Notes: a model not told the origin generated them from the letters alone. A stretch of DNA of 64,000 nt from Bradyrhizobium commune (GCF_015624505.1 NZ_CP061379.1:7377001-7441000); one strand, 5' to 3'. Numbered from the stretch's first letter, positions 16,644 to 25,694 are shown. Program-made: numbers and translations.

Positions 16644-17381
16644 ATGAGCGACCCGATCCTCTCGGTTCACAATCTCGTCGGCGGCTACGGCAAGATGACG
16701 ATCTTGAACGGCACGACCTTCGTTGTGCCGGAGGCGACCATCACCACCATTATCGGCCCCAACGGCGCCGGCAAGTCGACCGTGTTCAAGGCGATCTTCG
16801 GCCTGTTGAAGCTGCGCGACGGCAAGATCAACTTTGCGGGCAGAGACGTCACCAGTTTGAGCCAGCGCGCGCTGCTCAACGCCGGCATCTGCTACGTGCC
16901 ACAGGGCCGCAACATCTTTCCCGAGCTCTCGGTCCGCAGCAACATCGAGCTTGGCGGTGTCTCGGCCGGGAAAGGCATCGACCTGCCCAAGCGGATCGAA
17001 GCTGCGCTCGATCTGTTTCCGGCGCTGCGGCGCAAATCGACGCAGCAGGCCTCCACGCTCTCGGGCGGCGAGCAGAAGCAGCTCGAAATCGCCCGCTCGC
17101 TGCTGCTCGAGCCAAAGCTCGTGCTGATCGACGAGCCCTCGATCGGCCTGTCGCCACTGATGGTGCAGCAGACCTTCGATATCCTGAAGAGCCTACGCGA
17201 CCGCGGCGTCACCATCCTGATGATCGAGCAGAACGCGCGCTCGGCGCTGGAGATCTCGGATTTCGGCATCGTGCTCGAGCTTGGCCAGACCCGCATCGTC
17301 GACAAGGCGGAACGCATTTTAAACGACCCGCGCATCGGCCAGCTCTTCCTCGGTGGTGCCATGGAGGAGAGCGCGGCATGA
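16644..17381 (+). CDS. LIV-type ABC transporter ATP-binding protein (LivF family) of the shikimate operon
   Basis: This 245-aa ATPase has Walker A GPNGAGKS, signature LSGGEQKQLEIARS and Walker B LVLIDEPSIGLSP, and starts 3 bp after the LivG stop. Its own stop overlaps the start of the Gfo/Idh gene (ATGA), tying transport and metabolism into one transcript. It completes a self-contained importer with the upstream binding protein and permeases. Confidence 0.93.
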   Translation: MSDPILSVHNLVGGYGKMTILNGTTFVVPEATITTIIGPNGAGKSTVFKAIFGLLKLRDGKINFAGRDVTSLSQRALLNAGICYVPQGRNIFPELSVRSNIELGGVSAGKGIDLPKRIEAALDLFPALRRKSTQQASTLSGGEQKQLEIARSLLLEPKLVLIDEPSIGLSPLMVQQTFDILKSLRDRGVTILMIEQNARSALEISDFGIVLELGQTRIVDKAERILNDPRIGQLFLGGAMEESAA

Positions 17382-18436
17382 GCGCGAAAATGCGCATCGC
17401 CGTTGCCGGCGCCGGCCTGATCGGTCGCCGCCACATCGAATTGATCGCGGCATCGCCGGATTGCGAGCTGGCGGGCATCGCCGACCCCTCGCCGTCTGCA
17501 AAGGACTATGCGCAGACACGCAGCGCGCCCTGGCATGCGGATCACCGCGCGCTGCTGCAGCAGGAGAAGCCCGACGGCCTGATCATCGCCTCCCCCAACA
17601 CGCTGCATTTTCAGATGGCGCTCGACTGTGCAGATGCCGGAGCGCCCGCACTGATCGAGAAGCCCGTGACCGACACTGTCGCGGCTGCGCAACGCCTGTG
17701 CGCCGCGATCAGGCGGACCGGCGTGCCGATGCTGGTCGGTCATCACCGCCGGCATAATCCCATCATCAAGGCCGCGCGCGAGGCGGTGACGACCGGCAGG
17801 CTTGGCCAACTTACCGCCGTAGTCGGACTGTGGCTGTTGAAGAAGCCCGATGATTATTTCGAGGTGGCGTGGCGGCGTGAGCGGGGCGGGGGCCCGCTGC
17901 TGATCAATCTCATCCACGATATCGACAACCTCCGCTTCATCTGCGGTGAGATTGCTGAAGTGCAGGCGCTGACCTCGAACAAGGTTCGCGGCTTTGCCGT
18001 CGAAGACACCGCGGCGCTACTGTTGCGCTTTACGAGTGGCGCGCTGGGAACCGTGACCGTGTCGGATGCAACACCGGCGCCGTGGAGCTGGGAACTGGCG
18101 GCGGGCGAGAACGCGGCGTACCCGAAGCAGGATCAGCCCTGCTACATCTTCTCCGGCACCAAGGGATCGCTCTCCGTGCCGAACATGGAGCTGTGGTCCT
18201 ACGCGCAGCAGCCCGGCTGGTACGCGCCGCTGTCGCGCGAGACCATCGCACCGGCGGCGTTCGATCCGCTGGCCGAGCAGCTCCGGCATTTCTGCGCGGT
18301 GATCGCGGGCCGCGAACAACCGCTGATTTCAGCCGAAGACGCGATGGGAACGCTCGCCGTCGTCGAAGCCGTCAGCGAGGCCGCGCGCACGGGCCAAAAA
18401 ATCTCACCGGGCCGAATCCTGGAGCAGGCAGCATGA
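17378..18436 (+). CDS. Gfo/Idh/MocA family oxidoreductase
   Basis: This 352-aa protein has an N-terminal Rossmann fold (IAVAGAGLIGRRHIE, residues 7-21), the family EKP motif at 94-96 with the putative catalytic lysine, and the HDIDNLRF stretch near 180 that matches the family's active-site region. Members oxidise or reduce hydroxyls of sugars, inositols and cyclic polyols with NAD(P). Sitting between a transporter and quiC with 4-bp overlaps on both sides, it probably acts on a shikimate or quinate-like cyclic polyol, perhaps quinate or a stereoisomer. The exact reaction is unknown. Confidence 0.88.
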   Translation: MSAKMRIAVAGAGLIGRRHIELIAASPDCELAGIADPSPSAKDYAQTRSAPWHADHRALLQQEKPDGLIIASPNTLHFQMALDCADAGAPALIEKPVTDTVAAAQRLCAAIRRTGVPMLVGHHRRHNPIIKAAREAVTTGRLGQLTAVVGLWLLKKPDDYFEVAWRRERGGGPLLINLIHDIDNLRFICGEIAEVQALTSNKVRGFAVEDTAALLLRFTSGALGTVTVSDATPAPWSWELAAGENAAYPKQDQPCYIFSGTKGSLSVPNMELWSYAQQPGWYAPLSRETIAPAAFDPLAEQLRHFCAVIAGREQPLISAEDAMGTLAVVEAVSEAARTGQKISPGRILEQAA

Positions 18437-20304
18437 ACAAGCGCTCGATCGCGACCGTTTCTCTCTCGGGGGCGCTGGACGAAAAGCTTCGCGCCATCGC
18501 ATCCGCCGGCTTCGAGGCGGTCGAGATTTTCGAGAACGATCTGCTGTCGTTCGGCGCGGGGCCGCGCGACATCGCGAAACTCTGCAAGGACCTCAACCTC
18601 GAGATCTGCGCGTTCCAGCCGTTCCGCGATTTCGAGGGCATGCCGGAGCCGCAGCGGTCGCGCAACTTCGCCCGCGCCGAGCGCAAGTTCGATCTGATGC
18701 AGGAGCTCGGCACCGATCTGCTGCTGATCTGCTCCAATGTCTCGCCCAGCTCACTCGGCGGCATCGACCGCGCTGCGGATGATTTTCGCGAGCTCGGCGA
18801 TCGTGCGGGCAAGCGGGGCTTGCGTGTCGGGTACGAGGCGCTGGCCTGGGGACGCCATGTCAACGACTACCGCGACGCCTGGGAGATCGTGCGGCGCGCC
18901 GACCACCCGGCGATCGGCGTCATCCTCGACAGCTTTCATGCACTCGCCCCGGGCTTCCCGGTCCGGGCGATGGCCTCGATCCCCGGCGACAAGATCTTTC
19001 TGGTGCAGCTTGCAGATGCGCCAAAGCTCGAGCTCGACATCCTGTCGCGGAGCCGGCACTTCCGCTCCTTCCCCGGGCAGGGCGATCTGCCGGTCCGCGA
19101 ATTCATGCAGGCGATCGCGGCGACCGGCTATTCCGGTCCGTGGTCGCTGGAAATCTTCAACGACCAGTTCCGTGCCGGCTCGGCGGCGCAAACCGCGGTC
19201 GACGGCCTGCGCTCGCTGATCCTGTTGCAGGACCAGCTCGCCCCGGACTGGCCGAAACTCGTCGGCGAGCCTTTGGCGCCGAAGGCCAGGAGCAGCGGCA
19301 CCGGCTTTATCGAGTTTGCCGTCAACGAGACCAAGGCCGGCGAGCTCGCGCATCTGTTCTCACAGCTCGGCTTCCGCAAGACCGGCAAGCATCGCAGCAA
19401 GGCGGTGGAGCGTTGGTCGCAGGGTAAGGTCGAGCTCGTGATCAACTCGGAGACCGACGGTTTTGCACATTCGCATTACGTCACACACGGCCCCGGCGTC
19501 TGCGCCATTGCGCTCGACGTCGACAATGCGGGCCTCGCGATGCAGCGCGCCGAGACGCTGAAGGCACGTACCTTCTATCAACCGGTCGGGCCCGGGGAGC
19601 TGGAGATCCCGGCGATCCACGGCGTCGGCGGCAGTCTTCTGTATTTCCTCGACCAGGCCGGCAAGAACTGGGATACGGATTTCGAAGCCGTTAAAAGCGA
19701 TGCGAGCGCGGACGCACTGCTCGCCGTCGATCACATCGCGCAGTCGATGCCCTATGACGAGATGCTGTCCTGGCTGCTGTTCTACACCGGCATCCTCGAC
19801 CTGACGCGGCTGCCGCAGATGGAGATCGCCGATCCCAGAGGCCTGGTGCAGAGCCAGGCCGTCATCAACGGCGACCGGAGCCTGCGCTTCGTGCTCAACG
19901 GCTCCTCCGCCAATCGCACGCTGCCGGCGCGCTTCATTTCGGAATTCTTCGGCTCAGGCGTGCAGCACATCGCATTCTCGTGCAACGACATCTTTGCCAC
20001 CGTCGCTGCGATGCGCGCCCGCGGCGCGGACTTCCTGGATATTCCCGATAATTATTACGACGACATCGAAGCCAAATACGACCTTGCACCCGATATCATG
20101 GCAAAACTGCGCGCCAACCACATCCTCTACGACCGCGAGGGCGACGGCGAGTTCTTCCAGGTCTACACCCACATTTTCGACGAGCGCTTCTTCTTCGAGA
20201 TCGTCGAGCGGCGGAGCTATCAGGGCTTTGGCGCGGCCAATGCCGGCATCAGGCTCGCGGCACAGGCCCGCGAGGTGCGGCCTGCAAGCATGCCGCGGAT
20301 GTAG
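18433..20304 (+). CDS. quiC: 3-dehydroshikimate dehydratase QuiC, fused to an HPPD-like VOC domain
   Basis: This 623-aa protein has two domains. Residues 1 to about 270 form an AP-endonuclease-2-like TIM barrel with metal ligands E135 (GYEAL), D166 (LDSFH), Q192 (VQLAD) and E240 (SLEIF). These fit, one residue shifted, the set I recall for Pseudomonas putida QuiC1. Residues ~285-600 are a 4-hydroxyphenylpyruvate-dioxygenase-like double VOC module with His434 (VDHIA), His512 (VQHIAF) and Glu589 (FFFEI), spaced as in HPPD. The N-domain converts 3-dehydroshikimate to protocatechuate; the role of the C-domain is unsettled. The start overlaps the Gfo/Idh stop by 4 bp. It is the last gene of the operon. 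Confidence 0.93.
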   Translation: MNKRSIATVSLSGALDEKLRAIASAGFEAVEIFENDLLSFGAGPRDIAKLCKDLNLEICAFQPFRDFEGMPEPQRSRNFARAERKFDLMQELGTDLLLICSNVSPSSLGGIDRAADDFRELGDRAGKRGLRVGYEALAWGRHVNDYRDAWEIVRRADHPAIGVILDSFHALAPGFPVRAMASIPGDKIFLVQLADAPKLELDILSRSRHFRSFPGQGDLPVREFMQAIAATGYSGPWSLEIFNDQFRAGSAAQTAVDGLRSLILLQDQLAPDWPKLVGEPLAPKARSSGTGFIEFAVNETKAGELAHLFSQLGFRKTGKHRSKAVERWSQGKVELVINSETDGFAHSHYVTHGPGVCAIALDVDNAGLAMQRAETLKARTFYQPVGPGELEIPAIHGVGGSLLYFLDQAGKNWDTDFEAVKSDASADALLAVDHIAQSMPYDEMLSWLLFYTGILDLTRLPQMEIADPRGLVQSQAVINGDRSLRFVLNGSSANRTLPARFISEFFGSGVQHIAFSCNDIFATVAAMRARGADFLDIPDNYYDDIEAKYDLAPDIMAKLRANHILYDREGDGEFFQVYTHIFDERFFFEIVERRSYQGFGAANAGIRLAAQAREVRPASMPRM

Positions 20305-20317
20305 GCTCGATCCACAA

Positions 20318-20403
20318 CGTCATTGCGAGGAGCGAAGCGACGAAACAATCCAGAGTCTTCCCGCTGAGGGATTCTGGATTGCTTCGCTCCGCTCGCAATG
20401 ACG
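20318..20403. repeat. Palindromic intergenic repeat (CGTCATTGCGAG family), full copy
   Basis: The ends CGTCATTGCGAG and CTCGCAATGACG are inverted copies, and the inner strings GAGCGAAGCGACGAA / TTGCTTCGCTCCGCTC and CAATCCAGA / TCTGGATTG extend the symmetry. The element is about 86 bp and separates two convergent genes, so its transcript hairpin may end both. The hairpin at 573-605 is a shortened relative. Confidence 0.85.
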
Positions 20404-20420
20404 GAGGAGAGAGCTAAGCC

Positions 20421-21593
20421 TCACTTCATCGGGCACTTGTCGTGGAAGCGGTCCTGATCGTTGGTGACGATCGTGGCAACGGTCTTCAGCGAAAGCTCGC
20501 CCCCGGCACCCTTCACCACGTCCTGCAAATAGAAGTTCTGGATCGGGATGTGGTTGTTGCCATATTTGAACGCGCCGCGCAGCGACTTGAAGTTGGCCTT
20601 CTCCATCTCGGCCTTCATCGCATCCTTCTTGGCGGTGTCACCGCCGACGGCAACCACCGCGCTGTTGATGAGCTGCGCCGCGTCATAGGCCTGCGCGCCG
20701 TAATAGCTCGGCCGGGCGCCTGGATATTTCGTGCGGTAGTCAGCGACGAACTTCTTGTTCTGCTCATTCGGGAGGTCGTTCACCCATTCCTGTGCACCGG
20801 GCACCCCGAACGCATTCTCCTTCTGCAACGGCAACGTCGTCTCGTCGACGGTGAAGGCGGTGTAGAGCGGCATGGTGCTCTTCATGCCGGCCTGGACATA
20901 TTGATTGAGGAACTGCGCGCCGGCCGCACCGGGATAGAACACGAAGATCGATTCGGCGCCGGAGGCACGGGCTTTCGCCAGCTCGGCCGAGAAGTCGAGC
21001 TGGCTCGGCCACACCGTGTATTCCTCACCCTTGATCTCGCCCTTGAACGTACTCTTCACGCCCGCAAGCATGTCCTTGCCGGCGGCGTAGTTCGGGCCGA
21101 TCAGGAACACGCTCTTGACGCCGTTCGCGTTCATGTTGAGGCCCATAGCGGCCGGCGTCTGGTCGTTCTGCCAGGAGGTCGAGAACACGTATTGCGAACA
21201 CAGCTCGCCTGCGAGCTGCGACGGGCCGGCATTGGCCGAGATCAGGAAGGTCTGCGAGTCCACCGCGGTCTTGAGCGAGGCGAGCAGCACGTTCGACCAG
21301 ATGTAGCCGGCGAGGAAATCGACCTTGTCGGACTGCACCAGCTTCTCGGTCTTCTGCTTGCCGACATCAGGCTTCTGGCCATCGTCCTCGTAGATCACCT
21401 CGACCGGCTTGCCGCCCATCTTGCGGCCGAGATGATCGAGCGCGAGCTCGAAGGAGTTGCGCATGTCGTTGCCGATCACAGCGGTCGGGCCGCTGAAGGT
21501 CGAGACGAAACCGATCTTGATGGTGTCGCCGGCGAATGCCGGGTTTGCCAGCGCGAGCGCAGCCGCGCCCGCCAGCCAGAATGCTGTCCTCAT
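20421..21593 (-). CDS. ABC transporter periplasmic substrate-binding protein (LIV/HAAT type), orphan
   Basis: This 390-aa protein has a signal peptide MRTAFWLAGAAALALANPAFA and a Peripla_BP_6 fold (DTIKIGFVSTFSGPTAVIG at the mature N-terminus). The ATG at 21593 is favoured because AGGAGG lies 9 nt upstream; ATGs or a TTG slightly upstream are alternatives. No permease or ATPase gene is adjacent, so it must share a transporter encoded elsewhere, possibly the binding-protein-less LIV operon at 4.8-8.2 kb. Similar proteins in Bradyrhizobium and Rhodopseudomonas bind aromatic acids. The ligand is not known here. Confidence 0.9.
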   Translation of the reverse strand: MRTAFWLAGAAALALANPAFAGDTIKIGFVSTFSGPTAVIGNDMRNSFELALDHLGRKMGGKPVEVIYEDDGQKPDVGKQKTEKLVQSDKVDFLAGYIWSNVLLASLKTAVDSQTFLISANAGPSQLAGELCSQYVFSTSWQNDQTPAAMGLNMNANGVKSVFLIGPNYAAGKDMLAGVKSTFKGEIKGEEYTVWPSQLDFSAELAKARASGAESIFVFYPGAAGAQFLNQYVQAGMKSTMPLYTAFTVDETTLPLQKENAFGVPGAQEWVNDLPNEQNKKFVADYRTKYPGARPSYYGAQAYDAAQLINSAVVAVGGDTAKKDAMKAEMEKANFKSLRGAFKYGNNHIPIQNFYLQDVVKGAGGELSLKTVATIVTNDQDRFHDKCPMK

Positions 21594-21896
21594 AACCATT
21601 CCCCTCCTCAATTCTCATTGTCCCGGAAGCGAGGCGATCGCCGCCCCGGGTCGTCTCTATTGAACGCAAAATCTGTCGAGCCGCCAATGGTTCAGCGCCT
21701 GCCCCTGCACCATATTTCGCCTCAAACGGGGATGGCAAGAAATATAATTCTACTCACTTCGACCAAGTCTGCGGCGCTTTTTCGCGGCAGTTCGATACAC
21801 GCCGCCTATCCTTCAATTGATGACGGCTATTGGACCGCGGGGGCCAATCCGCACATAAGTGAAGGATGTAACAGCTGCGAGAATCGAGGGCGCATC
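21594..21896. other. 303-bp divergent intergenic region
   Basis: This space lies between the start of the orphan binding protein (leftward) and the start of the NADH dehydrogenase (rightward), so it must hold both promoters. It is AT-richer than the surroundings, especially 21720-21800. No confident sigma70 pair, operator dyad or repeat was found. Confidence 0.5.
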
Positions 21897-23159
21897 ATGG
21901 CCGCAAATCCCCATCGCGTCGTCATCGTCGGCGCCGGCTTCGGCGGGCTGGAGACGACCTACCGGCTCGACGGCAGCCCGGTCGAGATCACGCTGATCGA
22001 CCGCCGCAACCATCATCTGTTTCAGCCGCTGCTCTATCAGGTCGCGACCGCATCGCTTGCGACCAGCGAGATCGCCTGGCCGATCCGCCATCTCATGAGT
22101 GACCGGCGCGAGGTGACGACGCTGTTTGCAAACGTCAGTGGCGTGGACGCGGAGAAGCGCTGCGTGCTGCTCGACGACGGCAGCGAGGTGCCCTACGACA
22201 CGCTGGTGCTCGCGACTGGGGTCCGCCACGCCTATTTCGGCCATGATGAATGGGAACAGTTCGCACCCGGACTGAAGACGCTGGAGGATGCGACCACGCT
22301 GCGCCGGCATATTCTGGTGGCGTTCGAGCGCGCCGAGCGCGAGACCGATCCGGCGCGACGCGCGGCACGGCTCACCTTCGTCATCATCGGCGCTGGACCA
22401 ACCGGTGTCGAACTGGCCGGCACCATCATCGAGCTGGCGCGGCACACATTGCCGCCGGACTTCCGCAACATCGATACGACCAAAGCGCGCGTCGTGCTGA
22501 TCGAGGCGGGTCCTCGCGTGCTCGCCGGTTTCGCCGACGATCTCTCGGCCTATGCGCAGGCCTCGCTCGAAAAAATCGGCGTCGAGGTCGTGCTGGGCCA
22601 GCCCGTCACCGAGATCGACCGCGACGGCGTCGTCTATGGTGGACAGCGGCTGAACGCGAAAACCATGATCTGGGCCGCCGGCGTGCGCGCCTCGCCCGCC
22701 GCCGAATGGCTGGGCGCGCCGGCAGATCGCGCCGGGCGCGTGCAGGTCGAGGCGGATCTCACCATCCCCGGCCATCCCGAGATCTTTGCGATCGGCGACA
22801 CCGTGAGCATCAACGCCTGGAACGGCAAGCCGGTGCCCGGCATCGCGCCGGCGGCCAAGCAGCAGGGCCGCCATGTCGCCGAGACCATCAAAGCGCGCCT
22901 GCGCGGCGCGGCGACGGGCCCATTCCGCTACAAGCACGCCGGCAGCCTCGCCCAGATCGGCAAGCAGCTCGCCGTGATCGACTTCGGCCGCATCAAGCTG
23001 CGCGGCACCGTCGCGTGGTGGATCTGGGGCATCGCCCACATCTACTTCCTGATCGGGCTCCGCCACCGCCTCAGCGTCGCCATGAGCTGGCTCTGGGCCT
23101 ACGCCCGCGACCAGCGCGCGGCGCGGCTGATCACGCAGGGCAGCAGCAAGGTGGTGTAG
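21897..23159 (+). CDS. Type II NADH:quinone oxidoreductase (NDH-2) family protein
   Basis: This 420-aa flavoprotein has the FAD-binding motif VVIVGAGFGGLE near the N-terminus, a second dinucleotide (NADH) motif FVIIGAGPTGVELAG near residue 165, and the C-terminal FAD contact FAIGDT. A Trp-rich C-terminal stretch (VAWWIWGIAHIYFLIGL) fits the membrane-binding region of NDH-2. It passes electrons from NADH to quinone without proton pumping. The ATG at 21897 is chosen because the frame extends upstream without coding character. It sits inside the aromatic-catabolism region but is probably a general respiratory enzyme. Confidence 0.88.
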   Translation: MAANPHRVVIVGAGFGGLETTYRLDGSPVEITLIDRRNHHLFQPLLYQVATASLATSEIAWPIRHLMSDRREVTTLFANVSGVDAEKRCVLLDDGSEVPYDTLVLATGVRHAYFGHDEWEQFAPGLKTLEDATTLRRHILVAFERAERETDPARRAARLTFVIIGAGPTGVELAGTIIELARHTLPPDFRNIDTTKARVVLIEAGPRVLAGFADDLSAYAQASLEKIGVEVVLGQPVTEIDRDGVVYGGQRLNAKTMIWAAGVRASPAAEWLGAPADRAGRVQVEADLTIPGHPEIFAIGDTVSINAWNGKPVPGIAPAAKQQGRHVAETIKARLRGAATGPFRYKHAGSLAQIGKQLAVIDFGRIKLRGTVAWWIWGIAHIYFLIGLRHRLSVAMSWLWAYARDQRAARLITQGSSKVV

Positions 23160-23174
23160 GGGACGATTCTTCTC

Positions 23175-23200
23175 CCTCTCCCCGCTCTTACGGGGAGAGG
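23175..23200. terminator. Terminator-like hairpin between convergent genes
   Basis: Arms CCTCTCCCCG (23175-23184) and CGGGGAGAGG (23191-23200) pair perfectly around a 6-nt loop. It lies in the 51-bp gap between convergent genes and could stop transcription from both sides, though no long T-run follows. It belongs to the CTCTCCCC repeat type seen elsewhere in the window. Confidence 0.55.
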
Positions 23201-23210
23201 TGAAGAACCC

Positions 23211-24422
23211 CTACTTCACCAGCTCGCACCCGCCCTCGGCCATCGGGCGGAACGCCTGATCAGGCGCAATCGTCGAGACCAGCCTGTAATAGTCGTACGG
23301 GTATCTCGACTCCTCCGGCTTCTTGACCTCGAACAGATACATCGGATGCACCACGCGGCCGTCCTGGCGAATTGTGGTGTCGCCGAACAGTCTGTCCTTG
23401 CCTTTGAACTTCTTCATTTCGGGCACGACGTCCTTCGCATTATCGCTGCCGGTGGCGGCGACTGCATTGAGATAGGCGAGCGTGGATGCATAGACGCCGG
23501 CCTGATTGCCGCTCGGCATCTTGCCGTTCATGCCGGGACGCGCGGCAAATCGCTTGGCGAAGGCGCGGGTGTCGTCGTTCATGTCCCAGTAGAAGGCTTC
23601 CATCAGCTGAAGCCCCTGGGCAACCTTGATGCCCATGCCGTGGACGTCGTTGATGAAGAGCAGGAAGGCGACCAGCTTCTGGCCGCCTTGCTGGATGCCG
23701 AATTCGGCCGCCTGCTTCACCGCGTTGATGGTGTCGCCGCCGGCGTTGGCAAGCCCGATCACCTGCGCCTTCGAGCCCTGCGCCTGCAACAGGAAGGAGG
23801 CGAAGTCTGACGTGCCGAGCGGATGCTTCGACGACCCCAACACCTTGCCGCCATGCGCTTCGATGTATTTCTGCGCTTCCGCCTCGATGCCCTTGCCGAG
23901 CGCATAGTCGACCGTGAGGAAATACCAGTCCTTGCCGCCGCGCGACATCATTGCGGCCGCCGTCGTATTGCCGGTCGCCCAGGTGTCGTTGACCCATTGG
24001 ATGGTGTTGGGTGAACACGCCTTGCCGGTGAGATCGGCGCTCGCAGTCGACGACGCGAGGAACGTCATGCGGCTACCGCGCAACAGCGTGTTGATGGAGA
24101 GGCCGACCGCCGAGTTCGGCACGTCGACGATGGCATCGACACCTTCGACATCCAGCCACTTGCGCGCGATGGCGTTGCCGACATCGGCCTTGTTCTGATG
24201 GTCGGCATAGACGATCTCGACCTTGATGCCCTTACCCCCACCGTTGAAATCCTCCGCCGCCATGCGCGCGGCCTCGACCGAGCCCATGCCGTTAGTATCC
24301 TGGAAAATGCCGGAAATGTCGTTGAGCACGCCGACACGCACGACATTGTCGGAAATCTCTGCGCTCGCGGCGCCGCTCAACAGGCTCGCGGCCAGCGCAA
24401 ACGCCCACTTCAGATGCTTCAT
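23211..24422 (-). CDS. ABC transporter periplasmic substrate-binding protein (LIV/HAAT type) downstream of P450
   Basis: This 403-aa protein has a signal peptide MKHLKWAFALAASLLSGAASA and a Peripla_BP_6 fold (VVRVGVLNDISGIFQDTNG, and the mid-protein DWYFLTVDYALGKGIE). GGGAGGG lies 5 nt before the ATG. It is 34 bp downstream of the P450 gene on the same strand, so the two are likely co-transcribed. That pairing suggests it delivers the P450 substrate, a methoxybenzoate or related aromatic acid, through a permease encoded elsewhere. The ligand assignment is inference. Confidence 0.9.
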   Translation of the reverse strand: MKHLKWAFALAASLLSGAASAEISDNVVRVGVLNDISGIFQDTNGMGSVEAARMAAEDFNGGGKGIKVEIVYADHQNKADVGNAIARKWLDVEGVDAIVDVPNSAVGLSINTLLRGSRMTFLASSTASADLTGKACSPNTIQWVNDTWATGNTTAAAMMSRGGKDWYFLTVDYALGKGIEAEAQKYIEAHGGKVLGSSKHPLGTSDFASFLLQAQGSKAQVIGLANAGGDTINAVKQAAEFGIQQGGQKLVAFLLFINDVHGMGIKVAQGLQLMEAFYWDMNDDTRAFAKRFAARPGMNGKMPSGNQAGVYASTLAYLNAVAATGSDNAKDVVPEMKKFKGKDRLFGDTTIRQDGRVVHPMYLFEVKKPEESRYPYDYYRLVSTIAPDQAFRPMAEGGCELVK

Positions 24423-24456
24423 TGGTCCCTCCCCTTTTGTTTCGCCCCCGGTCGCG

Positions 24457-25665
24457 TCAGGCCGGCGTGATCGTCACCGGCAGGCTGTCGAGCCCGCGCA
24501 GGGTGTTGTTGAAGCGGCGCCTCGGCTCGCCCGTGATCTCGATGCTGGCGACCCGGCGGGCCAACGCCGAGAGCATCGTCTCACCTTCAAGCCGCGCCAC
24601 CAGCTGGCCGACGCACATGTGAATGCCGGAGCCGTAGCCGACATGACCGGAGGTGCGGCGCGTGATGTTGTAGCTGTCCGGCTGGTCCCAGCGCCGCGGA
24701 TCGCGATTGGCGGCAGCGAGGAACATCAGCACTTTCTCGCCCTCGCCGATGGTCGCGCCTGACAGCTCGACCTCGCGTGTTGTCGTGCGGAAGAAAGTCT
24801 GCACCGGGCTCTCGAAGCGTACGGCCTCCTCGAAAGCATTACGCGCGAGCGTGAGGTCGCCACGCAAGCGCCGCCATTGCTCGGGGAAGCGAGCCAGGCA
24901 ATAGACCGCAGCACCGATGCCATTGACCGTGGTGTCGAGGCCGGCCGACAGCAATGAGCGCACAAGCAGCGGTGCTTCAGTCGCGCTGATGGCCCCCTCA
25001 TCGACATGGGCGTGGATGCAGGCGCCGATGCCGCCGGCCGTGAGGTTGTCGCGCTGGCATTGTGCGGTGACGTAGGCCTGGTGCGGCGCCGAGCGCGCGA
25101 TTGCGTCCTGGCGCAGCTGGTTCGGGGGGCCGAAGGCGTTGAACACCAGACTGGCATAGGGAATGAGATTCTCGCGTCCCTCCGGCTTCAGCCCCAACAC
25201 ATCCGGGAAGATCGAGAGCGGATAGGCTTCCGCGAGATCCGTGATGGCGTCAAAACTGCGCTTCTCGAGCAGCACGTGGACCCGCGCCTCGGCCGCCGCG
25301 GCAAAGCGGTCGCGAAGCCCCTTCATCACGGTTGGCGACAGCACCTTTGACAGCACCGCGCGGGTGCGGGTGTGCGCGGGCGGGTCGGCCTCGAGGATCA
25401 GGCTCGGCGGCCGCCACGGCGTCTCCCTCTTGAAATCGGACAGGCCGACGCCGCGGCTGGAGCAGAAGGTCGCGGGGTCGTTCAGGACGGCATGGACCTC
25501 GGCGTAGCGCGCCACGCCATAGACGCTCCATTTGTCGAGATAGACCACCGGCCCCGCCTCCCGCAGCTGCTCATGTGCGGGATACGGATCGGCAAAAAAA
25601 TCCATCGCGAAGGGATCGACGTCGAGATGCGGGACGCCCGACGCAGGGAAGCCGGATGCGCTCAT
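24457..25665 (-). CDS. Cytochrome P450, CYP199A-like (4-methoxybenzoate/aromatic acid O-demethylase type)
   Basis: This 402-aa P450 has the I-helix AGLDTT (241-246), the ExxR motif EAVR (280-283) and heme loop GYGSGIHMC with Cys351. The residues that bind the substrate carboxylate in Rhodopseudomonas CYP199A2/A4 appear present: R85 and S88 in WRPPSL, and R236/S237 in VRSLLSAG. Close overall likeness to CYP199A4 from memory supports oxidative demethylation of para-substituted benzoates. No ferredoxin or ferredoxin reductase gene is adjacent, so redox partners are elsewhere. A MarR gene is divergent, with a dyad between. Confidence 0.9.
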   Translation of the reverse strand: MSASGFPASGVPHLDVDPFAMDFFADPYPAHEQLREAGPVVYLDKWSVYGVARYAEVHAVLNDPATFCSSRGVGLSDFKRETPWRPPSLILEADPPAHTRTRAVLSKVLSPTVMKGLRDRFAAAAEARVHVLLEKRSFDAITDLAEAYPLSIFPDVLGLKPEGRENLIPYASLVFNAFGPPNQLRQDAIARSAPHQAYVTAQCQRDNLTAGGIGACIHAHVDEGAISATEAPLLVRSLLSAGLDTTVNGIGAAVYCLARFPEQWRRLRGDLTLARNAFEEAVRFESPVQTFFRTTTREVELSGATIGEGEKVLMFLAAANRDPRRWDQPDSYNITRRTSGHVGYGSGIHMCVGQLVARLEGETMLSALARRVASIEITGEPRRRFNNTLRGLDSLPVTITPA

Positions 25666-25694
25666 GAAAATCCTCCCTCATTTTGATCTTGTGA

